A stretch of DNA of 64,000 bases from Spirodela intermedia (Eukaryota; Streptophyta; Magnoliopsida; Alismatales; Araceae), in assembly GCA_902729315.2 (NCBI GenBank), contig LR746264.1:4100378-4164377 (forward strand), given 5' to 3'. Within the stretch, counting starts at the first letter, position 1, and every line of letters starts with the position of its first letter. Made by a program: the position numbers and the translations under genes. The notes below the pieces were generated by a model. That model had not been told where the DNA came from and ran no database searches. It worked only from the letters and a program-made list of their open reading frames with translations. This document shows positions 61,356 through 64,000 of the stretch, piece by piece.

Positions 61356-62904
61356 ATGGCGAGGGTGACAGACCGTGGACAGGAGCAGGGCATGCCGCCG
61401 TCGCCATGGGGAACGTTTCTGGTGAGACCTCGCTAGAAATGGCATCCCTCCCCCAGAAGCACAATCCGGCTTCCACCTCCGACGGTAGTTGGTCTCTTCG
61501 TATGGATCCTCTGTTGGATCTGATCAACATGAAGCTCATGGAACCGATCGCCGACGACCGTCCGCGACCTTCTATCTGGAGGGTTCATCCCGACTTGAGG
61601 AAGGTAGAGGAGGAAGCCTACGAGCCCAAGCTGCTCGCCATCGGCCCGCTCCATCACGGGAAGCCCAGACTGCACCACATGAAACAGATCAAACTTACGT
61701 ACCTGCGCGGCCTCCTAAATCGCCACAAAATGAACAGCCTGGAGAAATACATCGCCGTAATCCGCAGCTGCTTGCGGGACGCCGAGCTGCAGTACTCGGA
61801 GAAGATCGAGCTCTCTGACGACGAATTCGTGGAGATGCTTGTGGTCGACAGTTGCTTCATCATCGAGTACTTGGCCAGGCGGGTCTTGGACACCCCAAAG
61901 GACGCGGCCTTCCTCGCCGACGTTAAATGAGGATTCAGCCACCTGCGGAGGGACCTGCTGCTGCTAGAGAACCAGATCCCGTTCCTTGTTCTAACCGAGC
62001 TATTTAATAAGACGACGATCCCCCTCAAACGGCCCGCGAAAGGAACCTCTGAATCTTATGGAGTTGGTCCTCAAGTTCCTCAACATCGATATGCCGCCGG
62101 AGAATCGCCCCCAACCGGGCCACGTATTCCATCTTCTCCACCTTCGGCACATGTGCCTGAATCCAGGTCGCGTGAAGGAGGAACCCCATCGGCGCTCCTG
62201 CGGCGAAGTGGCGATGATCCGACTGAAGAAATCGTTCGATCTAAGCACCATACCTTTCTTCGGCTTGCTCTATCTGATCTTCTTTTCCCCCTGCTGCCGC
62301 ATTTTCCGTGCCGCCGAGAAATTGAAGGCGCCGAAAATTATTCCTTCCACGACGGAGCTTCTTGAGGCGGGAATCAAATTCGAGAAGGTAGCCCCCCTAG
62401 GTCGGATGGAATGCTACTTCAAGGTTTCGTTCAAGGCGGGGACGCTGGAGATCCCTTCCCTGACAGTGGACGAGACCACCAGCGCCCTGCTGCGGAACCT
62501 CATTGCCCTGGAGCAGTGCTGTGGAGGCAACATTGGAGATCACTTCACCACCTACTCCGTCTTCATGGACAACATCATCAACACCCCCCGCGACGTCGCC
62601 ATCCTAGAGAGCATGCTCGGAAGCGGCGCCGAGGTCGCCGACCTATTCAACAGTCTCTGCAAGGGCACCCATCTGAAGTACGAAAAGCACTAGAACGCCG
62701 AACTCTTCAAGGAAGTGACGGCCTTCTGCCAACTCGCCCGCCATTGAAGTGACGGCCTTCTGCCAACTCGCCCGCCACAAATGGCGGGCGAGTCTGGTGC
62801 ACGACTACTTCCGCAGCCCTTGGGCTCTGGTCTCCCTGTTGGCTGGGTTTCTCCTCCTCGCTTTCACTGCTGTTCAAGCAATCTTCACAGTCCTTAGAAA
62901 GTAA
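61356..62904 (+). pseudogene. DUF247 copy D, broken at several points
   Basis: Homologous to copies A and B from MAR to the final RK codons. Lesions: a 1-bp deletion about 40 bp after the ATG; TGA at 61928-61930 replacing the Trp of RWGF; a 1-bp insertion at about 62025-62035; TAG at 62691-62693 replacing the Tyr after EKH; and a 34-bp tandem duplication (62712-62745 repeated at 62746-62779) that shifts the frame again. Intervening blocks remain recognisable (PSIWRVHPDLRKVEEEAYEP, VFHLLHLRHMCLNPG, HFTTYSVFMDNIINT). It is more diverged and more damaged than copy C. Confidence 0.92.
62712..62779. repeat. 34-bp tandem duplication inside DUF247 copy D
   Basis: GAAGTGACGGCCTTCTGCCA and what follows is repeated with a 34-bp period. 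It is absent from copies A, B and C and lies where they read AFSEFAHHKWRA. Confidence 0.95.
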
Positions 62905-63049
62905 TGAAAGTAATTCCCCCCCCCTCCCGCCCCGAGAAGAGGCTGGGAAGAAGGGGATGCACCAGTTCAGCTATCCCTCTATCGTCGGCATTCAACTCTC
63001 ACACTTAGGCTTCCTTTCGCAGTTCATCAACCTATGGAGTTGTCTATTT

Positions 63050-63212
63050 TGAATGAAGGGTTCGGCTAAGTATGGCCGTATACACTATACTGTAATGTAA
63101 ATCAGTGTTAGTTCTTCAGCATTCATTTAATTATGGGTACATGGTATTGTGCGTAGTAAATAAATACTAGCTCGTTATGGCCCATCTACATATATATACA
63201 TCTACAGTGTAG

Positions 63213-63254
<42 letters not shown>

Positions 63255-63720
63255 AAAGAATCCCCAGCTGAGGTTAGGATGGGAACGAAAGATATGGGAA
63301 CTTCATAGCCAGATCTCATGTCACAGATTTTCGTACAGCATGTCGTTAAAGACAGTTGCTTTACATAGTAAAAACAGCATTTTATCATTTCTATCTATGC
63401 AGAAATTTAACAAATCGAGTGAAATGTGTCAAGGCAAAATCTCCAATCCACAGAGATGGAGCCAGCTATCTGGTGGCAACTATAAATGAATCAATTTGTA
63501 AAACCTCTACACCACTAACCTTCCTCTCTGGTAAAGTATCTCATAAAATTCGATCCTTCTCGCAGAAAACACGAGAAACCAGAGCCTCGGATGAAACCCC
63601 CCAGGAGTTGCAGCTTCCCCCCATTTTAGGGTTCCTGCGGAATTACAATACGCAATAATGTTAAAATCTTAGTATGGACTACGTTAGATTGTAAACACCA
63701 AACCCCACAAGGCCCCTGCT
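63050..63720 (+). repeat. 3' flank of DUF247 module D
   Basis: Shares blocks with 51480-52080 and with the inverted 29930-30750: GGCTAAGTATGGC, AAGAATCCCCAG, GCAGAAATTTAACAAAT, CATAAAATTCGATCCTTCTC. It contains a GA microsatellite at 63216-63251. Confidence 0.7.
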
Positions 63721-63925
63721 GAGCCCTGATAACTACTTCTACCCTTGAGGTACAAAAAAAATAGACATTTCGAGCTTACCGAATGCAAAAAATAGACATT
63801 TCGAGCCCTGGAACGAACCCTAATGCTTGGCAGTATGATCTTCATAAACAGGCAGTGCCAATTATACACCAACACCCAGAGAGAAGATATTCCATTTGGG
63901 TGATGGGCAAGTAGTTAGTATACTT

Positions 63926-64000
63926 TCAACAGCGACCAGCGATCCTGAGAGCATCCCACGTGTTCGGCACAGGACTTGGGCATCAAGACCTTCTCCGTCA
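63926..64000 (-). pseudogene. PPR protein C-terminal end, module D (cut by window edge)
   Basis: Minus strand ends WDALRIAGRC at a stop at 63926-63928, the same terminal motif as in modules B and C. The rest lies outside the window, so intactness cannot be judged. Confidence 0.65.

Overview
This window is nuclear DNA from a flowering plant. It has multi-exon housekeeping genes with GT-AG introns (plus one AT-AC intron), strongly GC-biased single-exon genes in a very AT-rich background, plant-specific families (DPE2, DUF247, type II PI 4-kinase gamma, GH17 glucanase, JINGUBANG-like WD40), PPR remnants, and Ty3/gypsy and LTR debris. The GC-rich, intronless genes and the rice-like DPE2 and POP1 sequences lean towards a monocot, probably not a grass. 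That placement is an inference.

Layout. 0-3 kb: a type II phosphatidylinositol 4-kinase gamma gene (minus strand) with a probable 5'UTR intron. 3-9.6 kb: AT-rich intergenic DNA ending in a decayed Ty3/gypsy 3' end. 9.7-20.5 kb: a complete 22-exon DPE2 gene (cytosolic 4-alpha-glucanotransferase, minus strand) whose reading frame I could join across every intron (970 aa). One of its introns is a textbook U12-type AT-AC intron. 21.9-27.3 kb: a complete 10-exon POP1 gene (RNase P/MRP subunit, 891 aa, minus strand) with a 5'UTR intron. 30-33 kb: an intact DUF247 gene (copy A, minus strand). 33.8-35.8 kb: a duplicated piece of POP1 split by a solo LTR with a perfect 5-bp target duplication. 38-39 kb: a GH17 beta-1,3-glucanase exon without a recognisable signal peptide. 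42.2-43.4 kb: a JINGUBANG-like WD40 gene (minus strand). 43.4-49.3 kb: AT-rich DNA with an orphan promoter-like segment and a dispersed repeat. 49.3-64 kb: a cluster of repeated modules, each made of a DUF247 gene facing a decayed PPR gene tail to tail. Copy B is intact; copies C and D are pseudogenes.

The main theme is repeated segmental duplication of a DUF247 plus PPR unit (one inverted copy and three direct copies), with two intact and two broken DUF247 genes. DUF247 genes are the male determinants at the grass S and Z self-incompatibility loci, but nothing here shows that role. DPE2 (cytosolic maltose metabolism), POP1 (RNA processing) and the PI 4-kinase are unrelated neighbours, each with its own promoter.
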